DNA of 64,000 nt, from contig NW_003101649.1 in NCBI RefSeq assembly GCF_000003855.2, positions 144,478 to 208,477 of the forward strand. Direction: 5' to 3'. The notes under the pieces are model-generated. The model was not told the DNA's origin. It searched no databases and saw only the letters and a program-made list of their open reading frames with translations. Both the position numbers and the translations under genes were made by a program. Positions 46,490 to 57,200 of this stretch are shown here, in pieces. The DNA is from Blastomyces gilchristii SLH14081 (taxonomy: Eukaryota; Ascomycota; Eurotiomycetes; Onygenales; Ajellomycetaceae). Every line of letters starts with the position of its first letter. The first letter of the stretch is position 1.

Positions 46490-47411
46490 GAAGTAGTAAC
46501 TAATTAGTAGTAATATGTAGATAGTTATCTAAGAATCTGTTTTAGTAAACATAACTATCTTATCTAAATAATGAGCTTGTGAGCTACAGAGTTATTGCAA
46601 GAATATCATAAATATAGTACTTAGTATATTAAGAAGATTGTATGAGAAATGCAGTAACTCTTGTATATATTATCAGTAGAAGAAAAATGAATCACTAACT
46701 TCTTTAATATGAAATCAGTATCTAGCTATTTGCCCCGGTGGCCGAATGATTAATGTGACCACCTGATAGCACCTTGATGTAAGAAACCAAGGCATGTGAG
46801 TTTGAAACCTGCAGAGAATACATTAAATTCAGAGCTCAAGCACCTCAGATTTCTAATAAATATAGAGATATATAAATCACTTCAACAAATCACTCTATGT
46901 TTCTGAAATGAGAAGTTATTATCACATGTATTTAACTATCACTTCTTTGTATTTTCTATGTTTTTATTATCTTGATATAATCTCAACATCTGTATTTTCT
47001 TCTGTATAATTAACACTTAATCTGTATTTAATATCATGTAAGAACTCATCATAAGCTCTGCTTGTATATAAGTATAATGAAAGAATAATAATAATAATAA
47101 TAATAATAATAGTATCTAGCTATTTTATATAGATAATAAGTAAATATCTCTCTTCTATTCTATGAGTAAGAATAGCTGAAGTAATACCTCAGTAGTATCT
47201 CACTATTATAAAAGAAGTAATTTACTAATCTTATATAGAAGTGAGATTTTTACATTTATCAATCAGATCTTTCTATATTGCATCTGAATAATATTATAGA
47301 GTGATTGAAAACCAGTTCAAATAGTCTGTAAAATGAATAAAATTATTTACAGAGAAGTAATGAGCTGTATAAAACTGTAACAGAGTTTTAACACGGCTGA
47401 GAGTGTGACAC
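46490..47411 (-). repeat. LTR-D long terminal repeat, copy 2 (probable 5' LTR), split by a SINE
   Basis: The LTR sequence is in two parts, 46490-46730 and 47125-47411, homologous to 9467-10003. On the minus strand it begins tgtcacactctcagccg. The SINE-1 insertion (46731-47110) leaves agtatctagctatt on both sides. Confidence 0.65.
46731..47110 (+). mobile_element. SINE-1 copy d
   Basis: Full-length copy: tRNA-like head gccccggtggccgaatgatt, B box gagtttgaaacc, body as in copy c, and an (AAT)n tail at 47083-47110. The perfect 14-bp duplication agtatctagctatt lies at 46717-46730 and 47111-47124. More mutated than copy c. Confidence 0.92.
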
Positions 47412-47831
47412 TAATTATTAAAAAAACATGCAAAGTGATCATTTATTAGATCTCAAAATGAGACTATAACTTAGAAAAAATAAGAAAGTGAGTTCATTTA
47501 ATTTCATTTAATTTCATTCTTAATATAAAGTGACTATTTTTAGTCATTTTAAGATTTTTTTTAGACTATTTTTAATATTTTAAAAAGTAATGATCTTTGA
47601 TAACACTTAAGAAAGATTTAAAGTCATTTAAAGTAATAAAATAAATTTAAATTGAGAAGTGAAAATCATAATCTCATTTTAAAAATATTATAATAGTAGA
47701 TAGTAAGTCTTACTAAAATAGTATAAAACTACTCTCTGATCTTAATACTGTGAAATGAGATTAATTAAATTGATAATAAAACTATTAAATATTCTAGTTC
47801 TGATTTCAGACATAGTTACATAATCAGTCTA
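47412..47831 (-). mobile_element. hAT-type MITE, copy 4 (inverted, truncated)
   Basis: Reverse complement of the MITE family, ending cagtcta at 47831. About 85 bp are missing at the other end, where LTR-D begins. Heavily C-to-T/G-to-A mutated. 47832-47907 is a short AT-rich remainder with no feature seen. Confidence 0.8.
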
Positions 47832-47907
47832 ATTATTGATTATATTTAATTATAAATATACAAAATAATGAAAAGTAACTGACTCACTTGTATAACTTAA
47901 TTACTTA

Positions 47908-48413
47908 TAGACTGACTATGTAACTATGTCTAAGATCAGAACTAGAATATTTAATAGTCTTATTATTAATTTAACTAGTCTTATTACACAGTTTTAAGAT
48001 TAGATAGCAGTTTTATACTATTTCAGTAAAACTTACTATTCACTCTTATTATATTTTTTAAATAAAACTATGATTTTTACTTCTCAATTTAAATTTTTTT
48101 TATTACTTTAAATGACTTCAAATCTTATTCAAGTATTATTAAAAAGTATTACTTTTTAAAAAATTAAAAATAGTCTAAAAAAAACCTTAAAATGTCTAAA
48201 AATAGTAACTTTATATCAAGAATGAGACTAAATGAAATCAAATGAAATCACTTTCTTATTTTTTCTAAGTCATAGTCTCATTTTGAGATCTGATATATAG
48301 TCACTTTGTATGTTTTTTTAATGATTAGTCCCAGTGGGATTCACACCAAGAAATGTATGAGACCAGACCAAATGGGACCAAATGTGAAATTCATGGTCCC
48401 GGCGGCCAGTCTA
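47908..48413 (+). mobile_element. hAT-type MITE, copy 3 at the edge of the gene island
   Basis: 506 bp, tagactgac ... ggcggccagtcta. The flanking 8-mers attactta and cttgcttg match only if G-to-A changes are allowed, with one further mismatch. The left part is strongly mutated. The right 100 bp, next to the gene island, is nearly unmutated (cccggcggccag kept). Confidence 0.85.
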
Positions 48414-49274
48414 CTTGCTTGTCAATTATGTTATAAAATAAGCTTGCTGTCAGAACTTAGAATCAGTTTTAACTCAGAATATAAGTATCAGCAGTTAATT
48501 TCTCAACCAATTTAAATATCTTGTACTTGATAATAAAGTCTAACTTGTTGATTACGTTACTCTATCAATACAATCCTTTGTTAAAAATTGTAAGAAGTTA
48601 TTGTTCCTATCATATTTATCATACGAAATTCCTTCAGCACAACCTGCGCGCCATTTCAGATCTGCGTTGAGAATGATGCGAGACTGACCGGCCTACATAG
48701 ATAGAGGAACCAACATGAAACAACAAAGGATCGGGTTTGAAAAACGTGGTGGGAGAGGAAATGGGTGCTCCCACGAGAGCCAGTAGCGTGTAAAATTCAA
48801 AAGAGAGCGGGAAAAGGGGGAAAAAATAATACACGGTAATAATTATCAAATATTACAAATTGTAGTCAAATACAGTGTAAGATGATAAGAGTGTTATAGA
48901 TATTCAAGAAGGTTGGCTATTAGGGAAAGAGGTTGGGAAGAGGAGCAATATCAACGTGATGAGGGTTGCCAACGTGGGCTGAACACGAAAAAAGAATGAA
49001 ACCCCGTTTCTTCCCTAATAATAATAACATTAATAATAGACAATAGTTGAAAATGTGGTTTGGTGCGAGCCACGGTTCACATATGTGCGAGCATTGCCTG
49101 CGACATACTGCATATTAAGCAACAAGAACAGCTGGACGGAGAAATGTATAAATGCACGCATAATAATGGGACGGGGCCAACAAATGATCAGGAGAAAGAT
49201 AGGCGGATATATCCTCCGTGTCTCCAATGTCTCCAAGTACCAAATACCATGAAGTGTAGCCATAGAAACTAGGG

Positions 49275-49305
<31 letters not shown>

Positions 49306-49564
49306 AGTGTGGTATCATGAATCATAAAAGGTAGGGCGAATTCAGGTGTACAGTGCCAAAGAAGAATGAGTCCTAGTTGGCAAAAAAATAATACAAAGAA
49401 GGGAAGGATATTCAAAAATGGGCGAAGATGAAACTGAAGGCGCTGCGGGTAAGAAAGGGATGGTGGGGAAGGGCGGCGGGATAAAGGCCATTCATTATAA
49501 GGAAGAATTCCGGTAATGAGCCTGCAGGTCGGATTTGTGCCTTATGTAGGAGCCGAACGACGGT
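48414..49564. other. Intergenic region downstream of the TBC gene
   Basis: Normal composition with no supported gene. It holds the 3' flank of the TBC gene and a 29-base A run. Small overlapping frames on both strands (49030-49320) have no recognisable features. Confidence 0.6.
49275..49303 (+). repeat. (A)29 homopolymer
   Basis: Twenty-nine consecutive A, about 260 bp past the TBC stop codon. On the gene's strand it is a poly(T). Confidence 0.95.
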
Positions 49565-52011
49565 TCAAGTCCTTTGCGCAACCCGGACCATCCCCATGAA
49601 CGCATCCTCGTCGCCAGCAAAATTTAGTATCCAATATCTGCTCAACTCATTGCCATTGTTGCTATTGCTGTTGCCGCTTGCGCCGCCATTGCCATTAGCG
49701 TCGACACGATCCAATTCGGCAGAATCGACTCGTCCACCCCTTGCGACATGCTTAGAGCCCCATCCCAAGATCCTCATGCAGGTTCTTTGCCCCTCATCTC
49801 CAGGCAGGATATTCAATAGGGTAGTCTCTACACACCCAACGATGGTGACAGCAGCGCGAATAATAATTCGATCGCCCTCAAAGACCCAGCAATCCCACAC
49901 ACGGCTAAGACGCTCCAGGTCCAAGCCATTTGTCAAGAGGGCTTGGAACATAGGGCCCCAAATCTGTTCGTCGGATAGGTACATATTCTCGTACAGGTGG
50001 TTGGACACGCGTGGATACTTCAGGCGCAGCGACGTCGAAGCCAGAGAGTAAGCGCGAGACATGGCGCCGGGATCTGCGGTAAGGAATGCCAGCGGTAAGG
50101 GTTTATTGAGGGCATTGGCCAGTGTCTGAAATGTAGCAGCAGGCGTTGGGAGGTTGAGCAGGAGAAGAGCAGCAATGGTCTATATGGGTTGTTAATAATA
50201 CCTCAATATGAAAAATATTGCCAGATGGGCCTGTCAACTTACATGGATGCCGTACAGATAGCCAACGTCACTTCTGTACATTGAATATGCGTCAAGTACG
50301 TGCACAAGATTTTTCGCGTAGCGGTCCATCTTCGCCAAATAAATGAAGGTCCGGGAATGCTGTTGATGCATCCCGGCGAATACCCGCAAACCACTCTTTC
50401 ATCTTTTTGTTTGTATCACTTGCATTGTCATCCGTTGATTTTTGAATATGATTAGCCCTTTCGAGAGCCTTGACGTAAGTCTCCTCCGTTAGAGCAAGGT
50501 CATTTCCCAAGGCACGTTGCCAGACAGCTCCTCGGGAACGGGGCGTAATTCCACGCCACCACAGCTCCCTAGTGCGATGTTCCGATATAACGCGGTCCCA
50601 ATCAGGGAAGACATAGTCATCCCAGATGCGCTGCAATGTCTTGCGGGTATCATCCTTCTTACACTGGGCAGAAGCAGCTTCCGCAGCTTTCCGTTTGTCT
50701 ACGATCAACTATAATTCAGCCAAATACTCTCAATGTATGGAGAAAACAGGAAGATCACTTACCCGCTTCACGTGAGAGGGCCATCATACGCTTATACTCC
50801 AATAAATGCTTCTTTTCCTCCTTTGGGTCTTTGGGAGGAAGCCAGCTTGGTCGTGTTCGCGATAAAACTTTTTCTTTCTCCTTGCTTATGGGGAGGGGGT
50901 CAATCATGATATTTGATTTCTGCAAGGGTGGAAGCTGAATCATGCCATTGGATTCACGTTTCCCCTGCTCCAGACTAGATCTAGTAGATGACTTTCCACT
51001 TTGAAGACTTTCTTCGCGCTTCTGTATCGCAGCATCAGCATGGAATTCCAGCGCTTCAGTCAATATTTTTGCTTCCTCAGAAAGCTCAGACATGACCAGA
51101 TTCCACGAGTTGATACGCGGGGAACGAGGCAGAGCTTGCGTCCGAGAAGGGCCCAGGGAGCTTGCTCTTGACAGTTTCGGTCTCTGCGGCCTGGCTGACG
51201 TTGGTGGTGATGTTGTTGTTGTTGTTGTTGTTGTTGTTGGAGGTGATGATAATGGTGGAGCTGACGTCGAATGGCACAGCGGAATCGGTCGAGGACCAGG
51301 GCTCCTTCGATCGGGGCTAGGGCCTCTGCTTCCAGGTCGCTGCTGGGGAGGGCGTGGAGAGATAGGTACGTTCCATAGCGTTGCATCTTCAGGAAGTTCC
51401 TCGTCTGAATCATGATATTCATCTTCCAACTCCTCTACAGTCTTTCGGGGCCGCTGCTGCGACGGAGAACGTGTGAAGGATCGAGATGTAGTAAGTCGGG
51501 GCCTTGGTGGCAGTGGTGCACTGTTGGTTGATGATAACAGAGTTGGATGTGTGCCCGGGGAAGGGGATCTCGACCGTTGTCGTGGTGAAGCGCGGAGGTG
51601 CAGTGACAGAGCTGAAGGGCTAGTGGTCACTCTACGTGATGCACTCCTGGATCGCGGGAGAGTAAGAGATTGCATTGCCTCCAAAGTACCCTGAACCTGA
51701 CTCTGGAGCTTAGGGTAGTCCTTCCTGCTAGCAGAGGCTGTCAAATCTCTCGTTGTGGTCGCCATAGCTATAGTGTGAGGGCCTATGGTAGCGGATACGC
51801 GGCGACTTGGCCTTACAGCAAACTTGTCCTGGGCAAAGTGACGTGGGTCAACATACTCCTCCTCCAAACCTATATCCTCGAAATTGGAGACGTCGGCAAG
51901 GATGCCATCGGGACCGGAGTGTTGGGAAGAGGAACGGAACGAGGAGGACTTGGAGGATTTGGATCCAGAGAGCTCGGGTGGAGAGTCGGGAGCAGCTGAA
52001 ATGGTCGTCAT
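49565..52011 (-). CDS. TBC-domain (Rab-GAP family) protein, three exons, one frameshift
   Basis: Exons on the minus strand: 52011-50763, 50698-50243 and 50179-49565. Introns of 64 and 63 bp start GTAAGT and end TAG. Start ATG 52011 ([16 protein letters not shown]) is preferred to the in-frame ATG at 52158 because related fungal proteins start this way, as I recall. The product is about 772 residues: a long Ser/Pro/Arg-rich disordered first half with a poly-Thr run, then a conserved linker ([17 protein letters not shown]), then the TBC domain ([20 protein letters not shown], then [13 protein letters not shown], then [17 protein letters not shown], then [20 protein letters not shown] in exon 3). 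One extra base near 50314-50321 breaks the frame inside TBC, since exon lengths sum to 2320 nt. TBC proteins normally speed GTP hydrolysis by Rab GTPases in membrane traffic, but both catalytic fingers are replaced here (IRRDAST, GYLYG). Confidence 0.85.
50180..50242 (-). other. TBC gene intron 2
   Basis: 63 bp, cat|GTAAGT ... TATAG|acc, phase 0. An internal TTAAC resembles a branch site. Confidence 0.88.
50699..50762 (-). other. TBC gene intron 1
   Basis: 64 bp, gcgg|GTAAGT ... GTAG|acaaacgg. This acceptor, rather than TATAG ten bases upstream, restores the frame [14 protein letters not shown]. Confidence 0.85.
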
Positions 52012-52685
52012 TTCAATATCTGATTGAGGGTCACACACACGGGCGATAGAATGATGGAGTTTCGATGTGAACTCGCTCGTTTGATTGAGTTGTGTGCCCT
52101 TTCGTTGTTCCTCTGATTTCTTTGTTTTTGGTGTTATTCTCTTCCGTGTACTATCCAAATGCCTGTTTTCTGCCCGTGTCTAACAATCCCAGCACGATAT
52201 TAAGAACCAACCACCACCACCAAGACAGCGGGAACAAAACAAAACACCAAACAAAAAAAAAAGACAATTTCGATAAATTGTCAAAGCGTTGACAGATGAA
52301 TTGTTCCAGAGATCGAAGTGATGATAGCTACCAATTATCAGAGGAGCGAGATGGGTGCCAGTCCGCGGGACGGGAACGAGCAAGGGGTGTTGGAGGTGTG
52401 CAGCCCATCAAAGAGGCATGGCTAATGTAGGTGTTGTAAACAAAAACTATACGCAGGGGCGGTACAACAGAATCAGGACATATTGACCCCAGAGAAACGA
52501 GAGAGATGTCCAAGGTCAAATGCTAAAGGGTTGATTCAAGGACCGAGAGAGACAGACGGACTGGCTGGAGACCAAGTGAGTGAGAGAATTACTGCAGTGT
52601 TGAAGGGCCAGGGGAGAGCGCGATGACGGGAGGTTCAGATTCGCCTATTTGGGACTAGCGTCGTACGGGCTGGCGTTTCAGGAAG
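52012..52685. other. 5' flank of the TBC gene
   Basis: Probable promoter and 5' UTR on the minus strand. It contains an A-rich run near 52250-52265 and CT/GA-rich stretches. The frame stays open upstream to 52158. No other gene is supported. Confidence 0.5.
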
Positions 52686-53469
52686 CAGAAAACTTGACCT
52701 CGCTAAGTGCGCCACTTGACCTCGTTACATAATCATGACCCCGACCTCGCACAATACAGTAATAATCAGTTGATAATTGACTTTCAATCTTTCAATTCAC
52801 TCATTTATTCATCCATTCAGCTCATCAATCAATCAAAAAGCATGTATAACTGATTCATAATCAATTAAATAAAAAGATAAATTCATATAGAATATAAAGA
52901 GATGTTTTACAGAATTTTAAAATATATTAAGATAAAAATATTTAATAATTGATTTTAAATTGATTATTAATTAATTATAGTAATAAAAATAAATTCAATC
53001 TATATATTTAAGTAATTAACAATTGATTGAAAATTAATTAATAATCAATTCAATATAAATTATATAAATACTTACTTTATTATTAAATTCAAGAATAATT
53101 TCAGTATTAAATTGATTTTAAATTGATTTTGAATTGATTTTGAATTGATTATTAATTAATTATAGTAATAAAAATAAATTCAATCTATATATTTAAGTAA
53201 TTAACAATTGATTGAAAATCAATTAATAATCAATTCAGTGTAAATTATATAAATACTTACTTTATTATTAAATTCAAGAATAATTTCAGTATTAAATTGA
53301 TTTTAAATTGATTTTGAATTGATTGTAGAATTGATGGTAAATAATTGAGTGGTTTCAAATTACAAGAAAAGATGTATTGAGCGAGGTCAGGTAGTGGCAC
53401 GGGCCACATTTGCGAGGTCAGCTTACATAACAAGGTCAAGTGGCGCACTTAGCGAGGTCAAGTTTTCTG
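52686..53469. mobile_element. AT-rich element with about 45-bp inverted ends (possible non-autonomous DNA transposon)
   Basis: The left end cagaaaacttgacctcgcta (52686 on) is repeated inverted at 53469 going left, near-identical for about 45 bp. Inside both ends the motif gacctcg recurs (52698, 52719, 52743; inverted near 53380, 53413, 53453). The middle is extremely AT-rich and contains a duplicated unit of about 186 bp (52959-53144 and 53145-53330). The 12-mer ctggcgtttcag lies just outside both ends (52670-52681 and 53477-53488), separated by 4 and 7 bp. No coding sequence. Confidence 0.7.
52959..53330 (+). repeat. Two tandem copies of a ~186-bp AT-rich unit
   Basis: Both units start attgattattaattaatta and run almost identically through attcaagaataatttcagta. 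Short TTGATT/AATCAA words recur every 10-12 bp around the junction. Confidence 0.88.
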
Positions 53470-54255
53470 TATACACCTGGCGTTTCAGCCACACCAGGAA
53501 CAGGTGGGCTGAGGTAAGCAGCGGTATTGGCTGGTAACTATTGGCTCGGCTCTTCAAGGCCCCAGCCAGGTTTTGGGCAGCAAAGTGGCACTGGTAAATA
53601 CATCCCAACCAACCAAGGCCTTAATTTCCTACTTCGGCAACTTTCCAGCTCCAGATATTATTATTTTTACCTGCTTTTTAATTTCTGTGACTTACTATGT
53701 TTAGTACTCGGCTCAGCACTGTAAGATATAACTTGCTTGTATAATTTCCCCCCACAAAAAAAGTTCGTGCCATTGCTAATTTTGTAGGGAGGACGGAGTA
53801 TTTTGTGGATGGGTCCATCTATTGGACAACTCGTCCATTCCATACATTTCCCACAAGGCGCCCTAGTTAATAATAGAAGGAAGCCGATGATGCCACCTGG
53901 GCAACGTTTGCTTCGTCGGCAAAGCCTGGTGGTGATGGTGGCCCGTGAGCTTCTAAGAGAACAGGCGTTTCGCGGGCCAGGAACGCTAGCAGAGGGGGTC
54001 TTCGGGAGCTCATCATGGTTCAAGCCGGATGGGCCACGCCTACAAAATGGCTTCTAGACCCTCGAGCTTGCTTCACATGAATGGAAAAACCTTCCACCTA
54101 ACACTGTAGCCGACAAGATGCATATCGACAGTCCGAGTATAAGTTATAAAGCAACTAAACATCACGTTAAACTACACTATCTATACGCCCGTTTTCTAGA
54201 GCATGTTCATTACGTGCGGCTCATAAATCATGTGGGGCAACGGATGTACTGCGCA
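53470..54255. other. 3' flank of TERT
   Basis: Normal composition. Small overlapping frames (53667-54057) lack recognisable motifs. No gene supported. Confidence 0.5.
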
Positions 54256-57200
54256 TTAGCATTCCCGAGTTCCGCTCGCTCTGACCGCCTTCCACAACCT
54301 CACCGCTTCCCCATCTGTCATCGGCCGCGACTCCCGACTCACCGCATCAAGCCAACGTAGCGTTGCCTTGAACTTGGTCTGTTTGCGACCAAGCACCGTC
54401 CGAAACGCAGTAGCTGCAAGCCAGCGGGTCTGTGATCTTGTCGCGCTGCTCTCAAACCGCGAGCCCGTCCGGGATGCAGTCGACTTGAGCGATTGTGTGA
54501 GGTGGAGGGGCGCTTCCATGAGCGCTGAGATTGTCCGGATAAGAAGAGATGAGGACACCATTGCGCTATCTCCCCGTTGTAGACTGCGTAGATGAAGACA
54601 GCGTGTATACTCATACAGCTTCATGGCTGATTCGAAGAAGCTCTGGTAAAGATTTGCTAGCACTACCAAAGGTGGGTTATGCTTCGTGTCGAGGAACATG
54701 GCGTGGACCTGGATTTTAAATGACTTAAGGGTCTTGCGGTAAAACGAGAGGCCGGGGGACTTGGTGGCCTCGACTGTTAACGCATCTGAGGTGGTAAGGC
54801 TGGGATGCTTCGGTGTGCGATCCTTGGTGAGAGCAAGTGTGTATGTGTCAATCACATTTCCACAATATGGGAACTGACGTTGAGAGGGCCCAAGGAGTCG
54901 CGGGACCTTGCGTCCATCAATTGTGGTCGTAAAATTCACCAGGATTTTCTCTGGGTTTACGGAAATGCCATAGTCCTCATTTCCCTCAAGCATGACTTGC
55001 AGGAATTTGACGGCAAGCTCAGGCTTCGTCGTGACGAGGAGATAGTCGTCTATGAGGCGAAGGAGGAGCGCGTCGTCGCCATCAAGGAATACAAGCTTCT
55101 CCCGTTCGTATTCGGCATAAAAAAAGTTACAAAGCAATGTCGAAACGATAGATCCTTGCGGAATACCCGTCCTCTGCCGAAAATACTTCTTGCCGATTTT
55201 CACCAGATTGTTCTCAATGTGTTCTTGGAGAAGGCGGATGATATCCCTCTTCTGATGCTTTTTGTAGGTCGGAGTATCGACGAAGACGGTATGTCTTTTG
55301 CTCTTACTCTCTATGCCAACAACAGTGTCATGTAGACTCGTGAAATCAGCAAAACCCGCCGCTTTAGATATAAATTTCCTTACCGGTTTGGCCTTCGTCT
55401 GACGGAGAACGGGGACACCTGTTAGAGCTTCCCCTGGAGGTCTGATCTCTACATGTTTGGTTACGAGATAATCATCCTCAGCAAGTAGTCTTTTGGTTAA
55501 TTGAATTAGCCGTTTTTGTGGGATGGTATCAAAGCACGATTGGATATCCAATTTCACAAAGTAAAAAGGTTCGGTCCTTGCCGAATTGGGTGGTACCTTA
55601 CTCTCCTTGAAAGCCTTCAGCCGAGAGTAGATATGATCTACAGAGAACATTGTGGCACCAAGCATCCCCAAACGCTGCGTTTTCTCGTAGTTGAGTATAT
55701 TGAACGCTGGCGTCATGATAGAATTGATGCTAGGCCCCAGCTCGCTCAACCCTCCCCACCCGCACTTCCGAACAGGTCTCCGCCTTAGGTTAACGATAGG
55801 TCGTGCGCCAGATGACTTTGGAAGCAATCTCAAAAGACTGTAACTCAAATTGCGTCTGCTTAAAATCTGCTCCGCAGTTTCCTTTTGGACCTCCTCGAAG
55901 GTGGAGAGCTTGAGTTGAGCAATTGATGGCTCTACAAGCCGCCGCCATGTGTCATGACGAAAGTAGAACAAACGATTACGGTGGACGCCAGATTCTGTGA
56001 CGTAGAAGTTTGAGCGAATCAGTGGTATGAGAATCGAGTCGAATACGTAGTAAACAAATTCAAGATATATCTCCGTCCTTTTACGGATATCTGAAGGCGA
56101 AAGCTTAACGGACGGGAGTTCCTGGATTCCCGTGCGGGATGGGGGCTGCAGCCATTTGACACAAGTGATCTATTACAGGAGTGGCTCCATGATTAGTTCG
56201 ACATCCTTCTACGCCTTTCCGCAGGTACGAATATGAAGCCCAACAAAGGTTTCGCCACGTATGAAACCGGGAACTTGGGTTTAAAGAATCAACTGGACTT
56301 ACCTTCAATCCCTGTGAAACTTCATGTAATGATAAACTCTCGAACCTACGCAATTGCACGAAGCTATCCACGTGGCGCATGATAATGTCTCTATTCTTAA
56401 TTCCATCGTTTCCATATCCGTACAACTCATTGGGTATGAGTTTCAGCAACACACCCCGGCAAAATGCGGATACCGCGGTGGGTGGGGTAGCATAATCTGT
56501 CATTTGCAGTTTACAAGGTGGTTTCTTTTGGGTTAATGTAACATCCGATTGTGTGTTGTGGTTTGATTTGCTCCCTGGTATTTGGGCTTTGTTCAATGGC
56601 TGCATATGGTAAGATGGCAGGGTGAGAGTCACTTCTTCTTTATGGGTAACTAGCTGTGTTGAGGTACTCGCGTTGTCATAACTCGAAGAAGGTAACCCTG
56701 CAAGGCTCAGAGTCGGTGGACCTATGTTCTGGTAATAATCAAATTATTAAATACCCAAAGCAGTTTCTATCAATTGACAAACGAGCAGCAACTGAGGTTT
56801 ACCTCGACTGGGCAGTAATAGCGCAAAAGCTCAGCATAAGGGCACCGCTGATGACGCTTTTGCAACTTCTGAATTAGGACAAAAAGGTCACCACGTAGTC
56901 GTTTTGGAACCTTCTCATCAATTTCGCTAGATATTTTATGGGGCTTTGGGGGACGATTCTTTTTGTTCCTGCAGCGTGATATCTCTTCCTCACGCAGAGT
57001 ATAGTCCTTGAATGGCTGAGAAGTTTCCTTAGAATTCACGCTGGAAGTAAAAACATTATGCAGACCGAATTGGCGTGGAAAAATGTATTTCAATATGTGC
57101 AATGTGTGGTCCCGGTTATCGCTCTTTGGATATCTATTCAAAACATCTAATATTCTTTAGCCTAACCCGCACAGCCATGAGGCACGAGGGCCATTATGAT

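Noticed and set aside
49596..50051. 151-codon plus-strand frame
   Set aside because: Antisense shadow of TBC exon 3.
51092..51415. 107-codon plus-strand frame with poly-Val
   Set aside because: Antisense of the poly-Thr (ACA/ACC) region of TBC exon 1.
53667..54057. Overlapping frames of 118 and 84 codons downstream of TERT
   Set aside because: Open on both strands without recognisable domains. Most likely TERT 3' flank.
54805..55335. 176-codon plus-strand frame
   Set aside because: It lies opposite the TERT catalytic domain, whose motifs are unmistakable. No independent features.
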